DNA of 64,000 nt from Halosimplex rubrum (lineage in GTDB: Archaea; Halobacteriota; Halobacteria; Halobacteriales; Haloarculaceae), in NCBI RefSeq assembly GCF_013415885.1, contig NZ_CP058910.1, positions 2,976,001 to 3,040,000 of the forward strand, written 5' to 3'. The notes under the pieces were generated by a model. That model had not been told where the DNA came from and did not search any database. It was given only the letters and a program-made list of their open reading frames with translations. Both the position numbers and the translations under genes were made by a program. Shown here in pieces: positions 26,962-35,482 of this stretch (the first letter of the stretch is position 1; each line of letters begins with the position of its first letter).

Positions 26962-27363
26962 TCACTCGGTATCGATTACGTCCACGTCGACGAGGTCGCG
27001 CAACACTGGCTTATCAAAATCTCGCTTGTTGTGGGTGATGAACGTGCCACCTTGGGCGTGAGCCGTCGCCACGTTCAGTAGGTCGACGGCATCGAGAGAC
27101 ACGCCCTGCGATCGTAGCTTCTCGTCCAGGTATGCAGCCTCCAGCGCCGTATCATCGGTGAACTGGAGGATCCGATCGAAGTTCTCTCGAAGCGTGCTCT
27201 GTATACGGAGCATCTCCGACCGTGACGACTGAGCCTTGTACGACTCCCACGCGACGAGCGAGGGGATCGTCCACTCTTCGGCGCTGTACTGCTGTAGGTG
27301 CTGGACTACATCAGCCTCCGATTCGGTGAGTTTGACCAGAACATCCCTGTCGAGGACGATCAT
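26962..27363 (-). CDS. vapC: PIN-domain toxin (VapC)
   Basis: 133 residues from ATG at 27363. PIN-domain ribonuclease layout: MIVLDRDVLVKL with the first Asp, ALVAWESY-type Glu (SLVAWESYKAQ), the DAVDLLNVATAH acidic pair, and the final THNKRDFDKP. Four acidic residues suited to metal binding are present. The start overlaps the vapB stop by 4 bases, the usual coupling of antitoxin first, toxin second on the minus strand. Lies between the integrase fragments and tRNA-Val, likely part of the mobile island. Confidence 0.88.
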   Translation of the reverse strand: MIVLDRDVLVKLTESEADVVQHLQQYSAEEWTIPSLVAWESYKAQSSRSEMLRIQSTLRENFDRILQFTDDTALEAAYLDEKLRSQGVSLDAVDLLNVATAHAQGGTFITHNKRDFDKPVLRDLVDVDVIDTE

Positions 27364-27584
27364 TCCTCGGTGCGCCGCTCGAGCGACTCGTTCAGTTCGT
27401 TGTGGGCTTCCTCCATCCGCTCTCCGAGATTCCCGTCGTTGATCGCACCCAGCGATCGCGCGATCTCCTCTACATCCTTCTCGCTCCGACTGAGTCGGTC
27501 GAGCAGGTCATTGAAACTCTCGTCTTCGCGTTTGAGGTCACGAAGACGCTCTTTCACGTCGTCGCTGACTCTGATGGTGCTCAT
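27360..27584 (-). CDS. vapB: VapB-type antitoxin
   Basis: 74 residues from ATG at 27584. N-terminal ribbon-helix-helix-like stretch MSTIRVSDDVKERLRDLKREDESFNDLLDRL, typical of haloarchaeal VapB, followed by an acidic tail for toxin binding (GERMEEAHNELNES). Overlaps vapC by 4 bases. Promoter lies between it and the tRNA-Val remnant region. Confidence 0.86.
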   Translation of the reverse strand: MSTIRVSDDVKERLRDLKREDESFNDLLDRLSRSEKDVEEIARSLGAINDGNLGERMEEAHNELNESLERRTEE

Positions 27585-27789
27585 ATGTATACGGTGTGTA
27601 CAAGCTCTTGTATCTCTTACGCCGTTACGGCCAGTTCACTCACTCACGAGGTCGCTCGCGACAGGACAGTGGGTTCGGGCGGATTGTGAACCGGAGGAAG
27701 ACGTGCTCACTTCGTTGCGCGCGTCTTCGAGGGTTCGAATCGCCCTCACGGATGTATTCGCTCCTCGCGTCCGCTCGTCGCAGAATACA
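27585..27789. other. Gene-free spacer with att-like tRNA remnants
   Basis: No supported gene. It contains a copy of the tRNA-Val 3' end (27671-27692), a T-arm-like fragment (gagggttcgaatcgccctc, 27728-27746) and repeated short GC-rich strings. It separates vapB from tRNA-Val. Confidence 0.5.
27671..27692 (-). repeat. Duplicated tRNA-Val 3' end (att-like)
   Basis: gggttcgggcggatt here is identical to 27791-27805 at the 3' end of tRNA-Val, followed by a near match to gaacc. Such a repeat is what a tyrosine integrase leaves at the far side of an element inserted into a tRNA. It is only 120 bp from the tRNA, so it probably marks one insertion of several. Confidence 0.65.
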
Positions 27790-27863
27790 TGGGTTCGGGC
27801 GGATTTGAACCACCGATCTCGGCCTTGTAAAGGCCGCGTCATAACCAACTAGACCACGAACCC
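27790..27863 (-). tRNA. tRNA-Val (anticodon UAC)
   Basis: 74 bases on the minus strand. Acceptor GGGTTCG (27857-27863) pairs with CGAACCC (27791-27797), discriminator A at 27790. The anticodon stem CGGCC/GGCCG closes the loop TTTACAA, giving TAC. T arm GGTGG-TTCAAAT-CCGCC. It is the likely integration site of the elements to its left. Confidence 0.95.
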
Positions 27864-27952
27864 TCGCTCGGATTTTCCCCCTGGGTCGGAATAACGCTTT
27901 CTCTCTGGACCGAACCCGCAGGCTTACGCCGGCGGCGACCCTTCCGCCGGCC

Positions 27953-28468
27953 ATGGTCGACGGTCGGATCGTCTGGGGGTTCGGAATCTGTCTGCTCCTA
28001 CTCGTGGGCGGCGTCTACGCGGTCCAGTCCGGACTGCTCTACCAGCTGAACCCGCCGGACGCCGACAGCTACGACCGGGTGACGGTCACCGCCTACGACG
28101 GCAACGGGACGGAACTCGCGACGGTGGAGGCCCTCGTGGCCGACACGCGGCCCAAACGGGTCGTCGGTCTCAGCAACACCTCCGAACTCGGGAGGGGCGA
28201 AGGGATGCTGTTCGTCCACGAAGAAGTCGGCAGCTACGGCTACGTGATGCGCGAGATGGCGTTCCCGCTGGATATCGTCTTCGTGGGGGCCGACGAGCGC
28301 GTCACGACGATCCACCACGCGGCCGTCCCGGAGGGGGACTACGAGCGGGCGTATCGCGGCCGCGGGAAGTGGGTGCTGGAGGTCCCGCGCGGGTGGACCA
28401 ACCGGACGGGCGTCGCGGTCGGCGACCGGATCGCGATTCCCGAGGCGGCGCACGACGCGAGCGGGTGA
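27953..28468 (+). CDS. DUF192 family protein, membrane-anchored
   Basis: 171 residues from ATG at 27953. One N-terminal helix (IVWGFGICLLLLVGGVYAV) places the rest outside the membrane. DUF192 core: VTAYDGNGTELATVEALVADT, VVGLSNTSELGRGEGMLFV, YGYVMREMAFPLDIVFV, and VLEVPRGWTNRTGVAVGDRI. The motif [SG]-x-x-x-L-x-x-x-x-G-M-[LI]-F and the M-x-x-x-x-x-P-L-D-I-x-F stretch define the family. Function is not established. It stands between tRNA-Val and the ABC transporter. Confidence 0.88.
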   Translation: MVDGRIVWGFGICLLLLVGGVYAVQSGLLYQLNPPDADSYDRVTVTAYDGNGTELATVEALVADTRPKRVVGLSNTSELGRGEGMLFVHEEVGSYGYVMREMAFPLDIVFVGADERVTTIHHAAVPEGDYERAYRGRGKWVLEVPRGWTNRTGVAVGDRIAIPEAAHDASG

Positions 28469-28568
28469 CCCGCAGGGGCGTCGCCCCGACGGACGGGCGA
28501 GTTCCGATACGGGAAGGTCTCTCACGGCTTCGACGCGCTTTAGGAACCTCGTCCCCTGAGCGTATGCG

Positions 28569-30515
28569 ATGAGTGTAGACCTCGACGAGGAGGAGGTCTT
28601 CGAGGACGTACGCGACCGGGTCGACTACCCGATGCGACGGCTGTTCGCCGAGTACGGACGGGAGAACGCCTTCCAGTTCGTGATCGGGTTCGTCAGCAGC
28701 GTCGCCGCGCGTATCCTCGATCTCCTCCCGCCGCTCCTGCTGGCAGTCGCTATCGACTCTATCTTCGGCGAGCAACAGTACAGCCTCTGGCTGGTTCCCC
28801 AGTCGTGGCTCCCGGAGTCGCAGATCGGACAGATCTGGCTGACCGTCGGCATCATCGCCGCCGCGTTCCTGATCGGAGCGGGCTTTCACTGGACGCGCAA
28901 CTGGGGGTGGAACTCCTTCGCCCAGAACATCCAGCACGACGTGCGCACGGACACCTACGACAAGATGCAGCGGCTGAACATGGACTTCTTCGCCGACAAG
29001 CAGACCGGCGAGCTGATGTCCATCCTCTCGAACGACGTGAACCGGCTGGAGCGCTTTCTCAACGACGGGATGAACTCCTTCTTCCGGCTGTCGATCATGG
29101 TGCTGGGGATCTCGGTCATCCTGTTCTCGATGAACTGGCATCTGGCGCTGATCGCCCTGGTTCCGGTGCCGGTCATCGCCTTCTTCACGAAGAAGTTCAT
29201 CGACGTGATCCAGCCCAAGTACGCGGACGTGCGGTCGTCGGTCGGCCAGCTCAACTCCCGGCTGGAGAACAACCTCGGCGGCATCCAGGTCATCAAGACC
29301 GCCAACACCGAAACCTTCGAGTCCGACCGCGTCGACGACGTCTCGGAGGACTACTTCGACGCCAACTGGGACGCCATCGACACGCGGATAAAATTCTTCC
29401 CGGGGTTGCGGCTCATCTCGGGGCTCGGGTTCGTGCTGACGTTCGTCGTCGGCGCGTTCTGGGTGGTCGGCGAGCCGCTCGGGCCGCTGTCGGGTGAACT
29501 GAGTTCCGGCGCGTTCGTCGCCTTCATCCTCTACACCCAGCGGTTCATCTGGCCGATGGCGCAGTTCGGACAGATAATCAACATGTACCAGCGCGCTCAC
29601 GCCTCCAGCGAGCGCATCTTCGGGCTGATGGACACGCCGAGTCGCATCGTCGAGGACCCCGACGCGGAACCGCTCGCGGTCGAGGAGGGGGGCGTCGAGT
29701 TCGACGACGTGAGCTTCGGATACGGGGACGGCCCCGAGGCCGAGACCATCGTGGAGGACGTCACCTTCGACGTCGAGGGCGGCGAGACGGTCGCGCTCGT
29801 CGGTCCGACGGGGGCTGGCAAGTCGACGGTGATGAAGCTCCTGCTGCGGATGTACGACGTGGACGAGGGCGCCATCCGCATCGACGACACCGACCTGCGG
29901 GAGGCGACCATCCCGAGCCTGCGCCAGGCGCTGGGCTACGTGAGCCAGGAGACGTTCCTCTTCTACGGGACGGTCCAGGAGAACATCGAGTACGGCACCT
30001 TCGACGCCGACCGCGCGGACATCGTCGAGGCGGCGAAGATGGCCGAGGCCCACCAGTTCATCCAGAATCTCCCCGACGGCTACGACACGAAGGTCGGTGA
30101 ACGGGGGGTCAAACTCTCCGGCGGGCAGCGCCAGCGGATCGCCCTCGCGCGGGCGATCCTCAAGGACCCGGACATCCTCGTGCTGGACGAGGCGACCTCG
30201 GACGTGGACACGGAGACGGAGATGCTCATCCAGCGCTCGCTGGACAAGCTGACCGCCGACCGGACGACCTTCGCCATCGCCCACCGCCTGTCGACGATCA
30301 AGGACGCGGACAAGATCGTCGTGCTGGAGGACGGCGCGATCGTCGAACGCGGGTCACACGAGGCCCTGCTGGAGGAGGACGGCCTCTACGCGAAGCTGTG
30401 GGCGGTCCAGGCCGGGGAGATCGACGAACTCCCCGAGGAGTTCGTCGAGCGGGCCGCGCGCCGGCGGTCGCAGGTCGACGCCGACGCCGAGGTCGAGGCG
30501 AGCGACGACGACTGA
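28569..30515 (+). CDS. ABC transporter, fused permease and ATPase (multidrug/lipid exporter type)
   Basis: 648 residues from ATG at 28569. An N-terminal exporter membrane domain with about six helices is followed by one nucleotide-binding domain: Walker A GPTGAGKST near residue 412, Q loop YVSQETFLF, signature LSGGQRQR near 516, Walker B ILVLDEATS near 539, H loop IAHRLSTI. Type IV exporter fold of the MsbA/BmrA class, expected to work as a homodimer. The tail is acidic (VDADAEVEASDDD). Substrate unknown. Stand-alone gene. Confidence 0.94.
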   Translation: MSVDLDEEEVFEDVRDRVDYPMRRLFAEYGRENAFQFVIGFVSSVAARILDLLPPLLLAVAIDSIFGEQQYSLWLVPQSWLPESQIGQIWLTVGIIAAAFLIGAGFHWTRNWGWNSFAQNIQHDVRTDTYDKMQRLNMDFFADKQTGELMSILSNDVNRLERFLNDGMNSFFRLSIMVLGISVILFSMNWHLALIALVPVPVIAFFTKKFIDVIQPKYADVRSSVGQLNSRLENNLGGIQVIKTANTETFESDRVDDVSEDYFDANWDAIDTRIKFFPGLRLISGLGFVLTFVVGAFWVVGEPLGPLSGELSSGAFVAFILYTQRFIWPMAQFGQIINMYQRAHASSERIFGLMDTPSRIVEDPDAEPLAVEEGGVEFDDVSFGYGDGPEAETIVEDVTFDVEGGETVALVGPTGAGKSTVMKLLLRMYDVDEGAIRIDDTDLREATIPSLRQALGYVSQETFLFYGTVQENIEYGTFDADRADIVEAAKMAEAHQFIQNLPDGYDTKVGERGVKLSGGQRQRIALARAILKDPDILVLDEATSDVDTETEMLIQRSLDKLTADRTTFAIAHRLSTIKDADKIVVLEDGAIVERGSHEALLEEDGLYAKLWAVQAGEIDELPEEFVERAARRRSQVDADAEVEASDDD

Positions 30516-30640
30516 GTCGCCGCGGTCGCGACCGGCGGGTCGCGAGGACGCAACGCGGGGGCGACACCGGTCGGCCCAGCGGGGTTCCCGGGCGGGTGCA
30601 GGCGGGAAGCTTTTTGCGTCCGGGCGTGGCACCGTCGGGT

Positions 30641-31006
30641 ATGAAGGTCCTCCTGGGCATGGGCGGGAGTCCGGACGGATTCGACGCGCTGGAGGAGACA
30701 CTGGTTCGGGCCCGCGACGCGGGCGACGAGCTGACGGTGGCGGTCCTCGACACGTCGGACGACCACGACCCCGACGACGTGGAGTCGGAGATCCGCGACC
30801 GGATCGACGAGGCGGGCGTCGAGGCCGGGGTGACCCAGCTCCCGGGCCACCCCGGGAGCCAGCTCTCGCAGTTCGCCGAGCGCGAGGAGTTCGACCGTAT
30901 CGTCATCGGGGGCGGCCAGCGCAGCCCGATGGGAAAGATCGAACTCGGCGAGGTCGCCGAGTTCGTGCTGCTGAACGCCGACACGACGGTGACTCTCGTT
31001 CGATGA
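30641..31006 (+). CDS. UspA-like small protein
   Basis: 121 residues from ATG at 30641 (MKVLLGMGGSPDGFDALEETL), with a T-rich TATA-like stretch (ctttttgcg, 30610-30618) about 27 bases ahead. It has the Rossmann-like UspA alternation of strands and helices, DRIVIGGGQRSPMGKIELGEVAEFVLLNADTTVTLVR giving the G-x2-G-x9-[ST]-like phosphate loop. Slightly shorter than standard UspA (about 140). Its stop overlaps the start of the acetyltransferase gene (ATGA at 31003-31006). Confidence 0.82.
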   Translation: MKVLLGMGGSPDGFDALEETLVRARDAGDELTVAVLDTSDDHDPDDVESEIRDRIDEAGVEAGVTQLPGHPGSQLSQFAEREEFDRIVIGGGQRSPMGKIELGEVAEFVLLNADTTVTLVR

Positions 31007-31530
31007 CCGGACGCACGTACCCCGACGCGACGGCCGGCTCGTTCCCGGAGCCGCCGGTCGAGTTCACCGACGGCGAGGACCGGGCGATCCGCATCGAGGA
31101 GAGCGGCGTCGACGACTTCGACCGACTGGTCGCGATGTACGACGCGTTCGACGCGGCCGACCGCGCCCAGGGTATCCCGCCGGTCAAGGAGGAGGCCGTC
31201 CGCGAGTGGCTGGACACGCTGCTGTCGGAAGGGTCGGTCAACGTCGTCGCCGTCCACGAGGGATCGCCGGTCGGTCACGCCATCCTCGTCCCCGACCGGG
31301 AGGCCGCCTACGAACTCGCCGTGTTCGTCCTCCACGACTACCAGAGCGCCGGGATCGGTACGGAACTGCTCGAAGCGCTGCTGGGGAGCGGTCGGGCCGC
31401 GGGCGTCGAGAAGGTGTGGCTCACCGTCGAGCGCTGGAACGAGCCGGCCATCGCGCTGTACAAGAAACTCGGCTTCGAGACGAGCAACGCCGAGAGCTTC
31501 GAGCTGGAGATGGCGATCCGGCTGGGCTGA
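31003..31530 (+). CDS. GNAT family N-acetyltransferase
   Basis: 175 residues from ATG at 31003. The acetyl-CoA motif A is visible as AVFVLHDYQSAGIGTELLEALLG (Q/R-x-x-G-x-G/A), followed by WLTVERWNEPAIALYKKLGFE (motif B). The first 30 residues are acidic. It overlaps the UspA-like gene by 4 bases, so both are made together. Acetyl acceptor unknown. Confidence 0.9.
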   Translation: MTGRTYPDATAGSFPEPPVEFTDGEDRAIRIEESGVDDFDRLVAMYDAFDAADRAQGIPPVKEEAVREWLDTLLSEGSVNVVAVHEGSPVGHAILVPDREAAYELAVFVLHDYQSAGIGTELLEALLGSGRAAGVEKVWLTVERWNEPAIALYKKLGFETSNAESFELEMAIRLG

Positions 31531-31594
31531 CCGGGCCGTCTACCCGGCCGGCCCGACCGGGCGGCCGCGGCGGTCGCATCCGGAGACCCGATTT

Positions 31595-32032
31595 CTACAC
31601 GGAGAGGACGGGCTGGCTGGCGTATTCGACGACGTACTGTGCGGACTTGCCGAGCGTCTCGTCGGGTTCCGTCCCGCGTTCGCGCGGGATGACGACGAAG
31701 TCCGCGGGGAGTTCCTCGGCCACGTCGAGGATGGCGCTGCCGGGGTGTTGGCGCAGCCGCGAGCGCGAGAAGCCGACGACCGTCGAGTGGGTGACCGGCA
31801 CGTCGTCGGCGAACTCGTCGGCGTCGTCGGCGAACGACACCTGCTCGTCGGCGACGGCCTCGGCGTCGACGTCGCCGGTCTCGATCCCCCGCTTGACGGG
31901 CTCGTCGATCACGTGCAGGACGTGGACGGCCGCGTCGTACTCGTCGGCGATCGCGAGGCCGTACCGGACCGCCTGCTCGGCCTGGTCCGTGGCGTCGACC
32001 GGCACGAGGACCTGCTCGATGTCCAGACTCAT
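31595..32032 (-). CDS. Universal stress protein (UspA family)
   Basis: 145 residues from ATG at 32032. Starts MSLDIEQVLVPVDATDQAEQAVRYG with the conserved Asp after the first strand; ends GTEPDETLGKSAQYVVEYASQPVLSV, where a GT-x-P replaces the usual G-x2-G. Haloarchaeal UspA length. It is divergent from the next UspA gene with 163 bp between. Confidence 0.9.
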   Translation of the reverse strand: MSLDIEQVLVPVDATDQAEQAVRYGLAIADEYDAAVHVLHVIDEPVKRGIETGDVDAEAVADEQVSFADDADEFADDVPVTHSTVVGFSRSRLRQHPGSAILDVAEELPADFVVIPRERGTEPDETLGKSAQYVVEYASQPVLSV

Positions 32033-32195
32033 TGACTACCGCTCGGTCGGGCGAGGGCAAAAAGTCACCGAGGTTCGACCGTCCGGGCCGTACGCCGCGG
32101 TCGCCGGGGCCCGCCGTGGCGGCCGACGACCCGGCGGGGGTGTCGTCGCGTCGGCGATGGCGTGGTTTATACCCCTGGCGGGGGATCACTCGACC

Positions 32196-32645
32196 ATGTT
32201 CGACACGGTGGTCATCGCGACCGACGGCTCGGACAGCGCCTCGCGCGCCGTCGACGTGGCGCTGGACGTCGCCGAGAAGTTCGCGGCCGAGGTCCACGCG
32301 CTGTACGTGGTCGACAGGGGGGACGTAGCGGCGTCGCCGGACGAACTGCGGAAGGAACTCGTCGACGCGCTGGAAGCGGCGGCCGACGAGGCCCTCGACG
32401 ACGTGCGCGACCGCACCGACGGCTCCGTCGAGACGGCCGTCCGCAACGGCCGCCCGGGCGCCGAGATCACCCAGTACGTCGAGGAGGTCGACGCCGACGT
32501 GGTCACGCTGGGCACCCGCGGCCGCCACGGCGACCACGGGTTCGTCCTCGGCAGCGTCGCCGAGGCCGTCGTCCGCCGGTGTGACCGCCCCGTCCTCACC
32601 GTCCGCCAGCTCGACGACGCGGAGGTCGCGGCGGCCGACGCCTGA
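32196..32645 (+). CDS. Universal stress protein (UspA family)
   Basis: 149 residues from ATG at 32196 (MFDTVVIATDGSDSASRAVDVALDV). ATP-binding loop GTRGRHGDHGFVLGSVAEAVVRRCDRPVLTVR, i.e. G-x2-G-x9-[GS]-[ST] as in ATP-binding UspAs. TATA-like tttata lies at 32166-32171, about 28 bases ahead. Divergent from the other UspA. Confidence 0.92.
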   Translation: MFDTVVIATDGSDSASRAVDVALDVAEKFAAEVHALYVVDRGDVAASPDELRKELVDALEAAADEALDDVRDRTDGSVETAVRNGRPGAEITQYVEEVDADVVTLGTRGRHGDHGFVLGSVAEAVVRRCDRPVLTVRQLDDAEVAAADA

Positions 32646-32649
32646 GCTG

Positions 32650-32714
32650 TCGCGCTCCGGCGGTCGCGTCTCGGCATCGCGCTCCGGCGGTCGCGTCTCG
32701 GCATCGCGCTCCGG
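32650..32714. repeat. 27-bp tandem repeat, 2.4 units
   Basis: tcgcgctccgg begins at 32650, 32677 and 32704, exactly 27 bases apart; the first two units are identical. It lies in the spacer after the UspA gene and before the DHH gene. No gene role seen; a slippage product is likely. Confidence 0.85.
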
Positions 32715-32766
32715 ACTCGCCCCTCGCAACCGGGGACTTGATACCCTCGCGGGCGCTCTCGGGCGT

Positions 32767-33861
32767 ATGGACGACTGGATCATCGACGGCGACCGGCTCC
32801 CGCTCGAGCGGAAGTCGGTCCTGCCGGGCGAGGGATTTTTCTACCCGGATTCGCTGCGTGAGACGAAAAAGGAGAGCGAGGCGGTCGAGGCGCTGTCGGG
32901 CGCCGAGACGGTCGTGATAGCCGACACCGACGCCGACGGCCTCGGCTGTGTCGCGCTGATCCGCGAGGTCCACGGCGACGACGCCGCCCTGGTCCCCTCG
33001 GGCCCGCACGAACTCCGCCAGAGCATCGAGTGGGCCGTCGAGTACGCACCCGACGACGCGGTCGTCTTCGTCTGCGACCTCTGTCCGGACGGCGAGGGCG
33101 ACATCGAGGGCATCGAGGCGCTCGCCGAGCGGACGACGGTCCGCTGGTTCGACCACCACCAGTGGGATGACGGGATCGCCGCCGCCGTCGAGGCCGCGGG
33201 GGTCGAGTTGACCGTCGGCGACTCCGACGAGGTCTGTACGACCGACGTGGCGCTCGCGCAACTCGACTACGGCTTCCCCGAGCAGTTCGAGGCGCTCGCG
33301 CGGGTCACGCGCGACCACGACCTGTGGATCAAGGAAGACGAGCGCAGCGACGACCTCGCGGACTACGCGATGTGGGCCGACCCCGAGGAGTACGTCCGCG
33401 TGATCCGCCGCTACGGCGTCGACTTCCCCGAGGCCGTCGAGGAGTTCCTCGCGGAGGAGCGGATCGAGAAGGAGGCGCTCATCGAGAAGGCCGTCGAGCG
33501 GGGCGAACTCCGCGAAGTCGGCGAGTGGACCGTCGGCGTCACCTACGGCCGCTGTTCGCAAAACGAGGTCGCCGAAGCGATGCGCCGGGAGGGCGCCGAC
33601 GCGTCGGTCATCGTCAAGCCGGCCGGCAGCGCCTCGATCCGCGGCTCCGAGGGGTTCGAGCGCGCCCACGAAGTCGCCGAGCAGGTCAACGGCGGCGGCC
33701 ACCCCCGCGCCGCGGGCTGCAAACCGCACATCTACGACGACATGCTCGACTACGCCCACCACTGGACGACCCGAGGTGCGGTCGCGAAGCAGGCCATCCT
33801 CGACGCGTTCCGCGCGCTCCCGCCCGAGGAGGAAGCGGAAGGCGTCGACACCGAGCGCTGA
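32767..33861 (+). CDS. DHH family phosphoesterase (RecJ-like)
   Basis: 364 residues from ATG at 32767. Motif I ADTDADGLGCVAL, motif II VCDLCPDGEGD, DHH motif FDHHQWDD, and C-terminal DHHA1 motif VNGGGHPRAAG with the GGGH loop. This is the compact RecJ-like form found in archaea; related proteins are single-strand exonucleases or nanoRNases. No OB fold is visible. It is the second DHH protein in the window but is unrelated in architecture to the TrkA-N fusion at 20974. Confidence 0.92.
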   Translation: MDDWIIDGDRLPLERKSVLPGEGFFYPDSLRETKKESEAVEALSGAETVVIADTDADGLGCVALIREVHGDDAALVPSGPHELRQSIEWAVEYAPDDAVVFVCDLCPDGEGDIEGIEALAERTTVRWFDHHQWDDGIAAAVEAAGVELTVGDSDEVCTTDVALAQLDYGFPEQFEALARVTRDHDLWIKEDERSDDLADYAMWADPEEYVRVIRRYGVDFPEAVEEFLAEERIEKEALIEKAVERGELREVGEWTVGVTYGRCSQNEVAEAMRREGADASVIVKPAGSASIRGSEGFERAHEVAEQVNGGGHPRAAGCKPHIYDDMLDYAHHWTTRGAVAKQAILDAFRALPPEEEAEGVDTER

Positions 33862-33865
33862 CCGC

Positions 33866-34963
33866 TTACAGCTCTTCGACGTTCTCACGGAGTCGCGTCG
33901 CTCGTTTCTCGCGGACCGACTCGTCGGCACCGCCCCACCAGTAGTCGAACCACCGGAGTTCGGTTATCCACGTCACGGCGCGGTAGAAGCGTTGTCGCTC
34001 CTCGAACTCGCCGCTCCCGCGTTCGAAGGAGCGTCCGCGTTCGCCCTCGTAGGCGTCGAACAGGGCGTCGCGGACGCGCTCGCCGACGGACGAGTCGAGC
34101 GGCGCTCGCGCGGAGAACTCGCGGACGACCCAGGCGAGTTCGTAGCGCGGGTCGCCGGCCTGGGCGGCGCCCCAGTCGAGGACGGCCGTCACCCGGCCGG
34201 TTTCGGGGTCGCCCAGCAGGTTCCCCGGGCGGTAGTCGCCGTGCAGGAGCGCGGCCTCGGCGGCGAAGTCGAGCGTCGCCAACCGCTCGTCGGCGTACTC
34301 CCGGAGGTCGGATTCGAGGTCGGCGAACCTGGTGTCAGCGAGACCGTCGAGCGAGAACGCTATCAGGGTCCCGACCCGGCCGGTCCAGGTGTTGTGGCCG
34401 TCGCGGACGACCGGTTTCGCGGCGGGGGATCCGCCGTCGGCCGTCGTCCGGCGGTCCGGGTCCGCGACGAGTTCTCCGAACGACTCGAACGTGCGCAGGT
34501 CGTGGATGCGGGCGAGATGCCGACCCGACTCGCGGAGCAGGCGGTCGGCGGCGCGCCCCTCGCCGGAGTCGTCGGGCGTCGGGTCGGTGACCGGCGGTGG
34601 GGAGTCGCCGGGCAGGTGCTCCATCAGGAACGCGGGCGCCGGCGCCGACTCGTGGGACTCGCGGACGCCGTAGCGTTCGGGCACCGGCAGGTCGGTCTCG
34701 CGGCCGACGATGCCCAGCAGGTCGACCTCGACGAGGAACCGCTCGGGCGTGTGCGTCGGCGACTTCCCGGGGCGAAAGCACTTGAGGACGGCCTCGCGGG
34801 GCTCGCCGTCGCCCTCGCGTACCGTGACGCCGTAGACGATGTCGCTGCCGTCGGGCATCGGCTCGGCGTCGACGAGTCGCCAGTCGGGCCGGACGGCCGC
34901 GACGGCCGCGGCCAGTTCGTCCGCCGAGAGCGACGCGTCGCGGCCGTAGCCCGGGGCGGTCAT
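33866..34963 (-). CDS. Aminoglycoside phosphotransferase (APH)-family kinase-like protein
   Basis: 365 residues from ATG at 34963. Kinase-like fold: VLKCFRPGKSP for the ATP-lobe Lys, FLMEHLPGDS hinge, catalytic loop LLHGDYRPGNLL (H-G-D-x-x-x-x-N) and VLDWGAAQAGDPRYEL (D-W metal site). It phosphorylates a small molecule; homologues range from choline and homoserine kinases to antibiotic kinases, so no substrate is assigned. The C-terminus reads RWFDYWWGGADES. It converges on the DHH gene with a 4-base gap. Confidence 0.88.
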   Translation of the reverse strand: MTAPGYGRDASLSADELAAAVAAVRPDWRLVDAEPMPDGSDIVYGVTVREGDGEPREAVLKCFRPGKSPTHTPERFLVEVDLLGIVGRETDLPVPERYGVRESHESAPAPAFLMEHLPGDSPPPVTDPTPDDSGEGRAADRLLRESGRHLARIHDLRTFESFGELVADPDRRTTADGGSPAAKPVVRDGHNTWTGRVGTLIAFSLDGLADTRFADLESDLREYADERLATLDFAAEAALLHGDYRPGNLLGDPETGRVTAVLDWGAAQAGDPRYELAWVVREFSARAPLDSSVGERVRDALFDAYEGERGRSFERGSGEFEERQRFYRAVTWITELRWFDYWWGGADESVREKRATRLRENVEEL

Positions 34964-34979
34964 CGTCGGACGGCAGCGC

Positions 34980-35411
34980 TCACTTCTCGCCGGCGAGCCA
35001 CTTCTCGGAGTAGGCGGTGCCGCAGGTACACTGGACGTAGGCGTGGATCACGTCGCCCTCGTTGTAGATCCCGTCGACCTCCTCGTTCTGTTCCTCGGCG
35101 AAGGCGAAGACGAACCGGGCGTCGTGCGGTCCCTCAGTGTCGTCGATATCGGGGCAGACGCCGCCGGTCGCGTCGGCGTCGACGGTCCCCTCGTTCGGCA
35201 TGGCCTGCTTGGCGAAGGCCATCGGGTCCGTGTCGGTCGCGCGCTGGAAGGCGCTGCGGCCGCTGTCGCCCTCGACGACGAGGACGACCCCGTCGTCGAC
35301 GCGCTCGCCGTGGCCCGCCAGGGCGTCGACTCCCGAGACGGCGTCGTCTGCGAAGTACATGAACACGTCTTCGGGCCGGTCGCCGGCCAGGAATGCCTCG
35401 CGGTCGCTCAT
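34980..35411 (-). CDS. Conserved haloarchaeal protein (DUF5807-like)
   Basis: 143 residues from ATG at 35411 (MSDREAFLAGDRPEDVFMYFAD). Contains VDDGVVLVVEGDSGRSAF and a C-terminal YVQCTCGTAYSEKW with two Cys. I recognise the pattern as DUF5807 from memory; function unknown. The frame is open much further upstream through modB as a shadow. It follows modB on the same strand with 71 bp between, where modC would be expected. Confidence 0.82.
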   Translation of the reverse strand: MSDREAFLAGDRPEDVFMYFADDAVSGVDALAGHGERVDDGVVLVVEGDSGRSAFQRATDTDPMAFAKQAMPNEGTVDADATGGVCPDIDDTEGPHDARFVFAFAEEQNEEVDGIYNEGDVIHAYVQCTCGTAYSEKWLAGEK

Positions 35412-35482
35412 GGCCGACGAGAGGCTTCCCCCGGTGAAAAAGGGCGCGTCTCCGCCCGGCCGTGGTCGGCCGCTCCGAGCGC

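Noticed and set aside
27728-27746. A second tRNA gene suggested by a T-arm-like string
   Set aside because: No acceptor, D or anticodon stems around it; at most a tRNA remnant.
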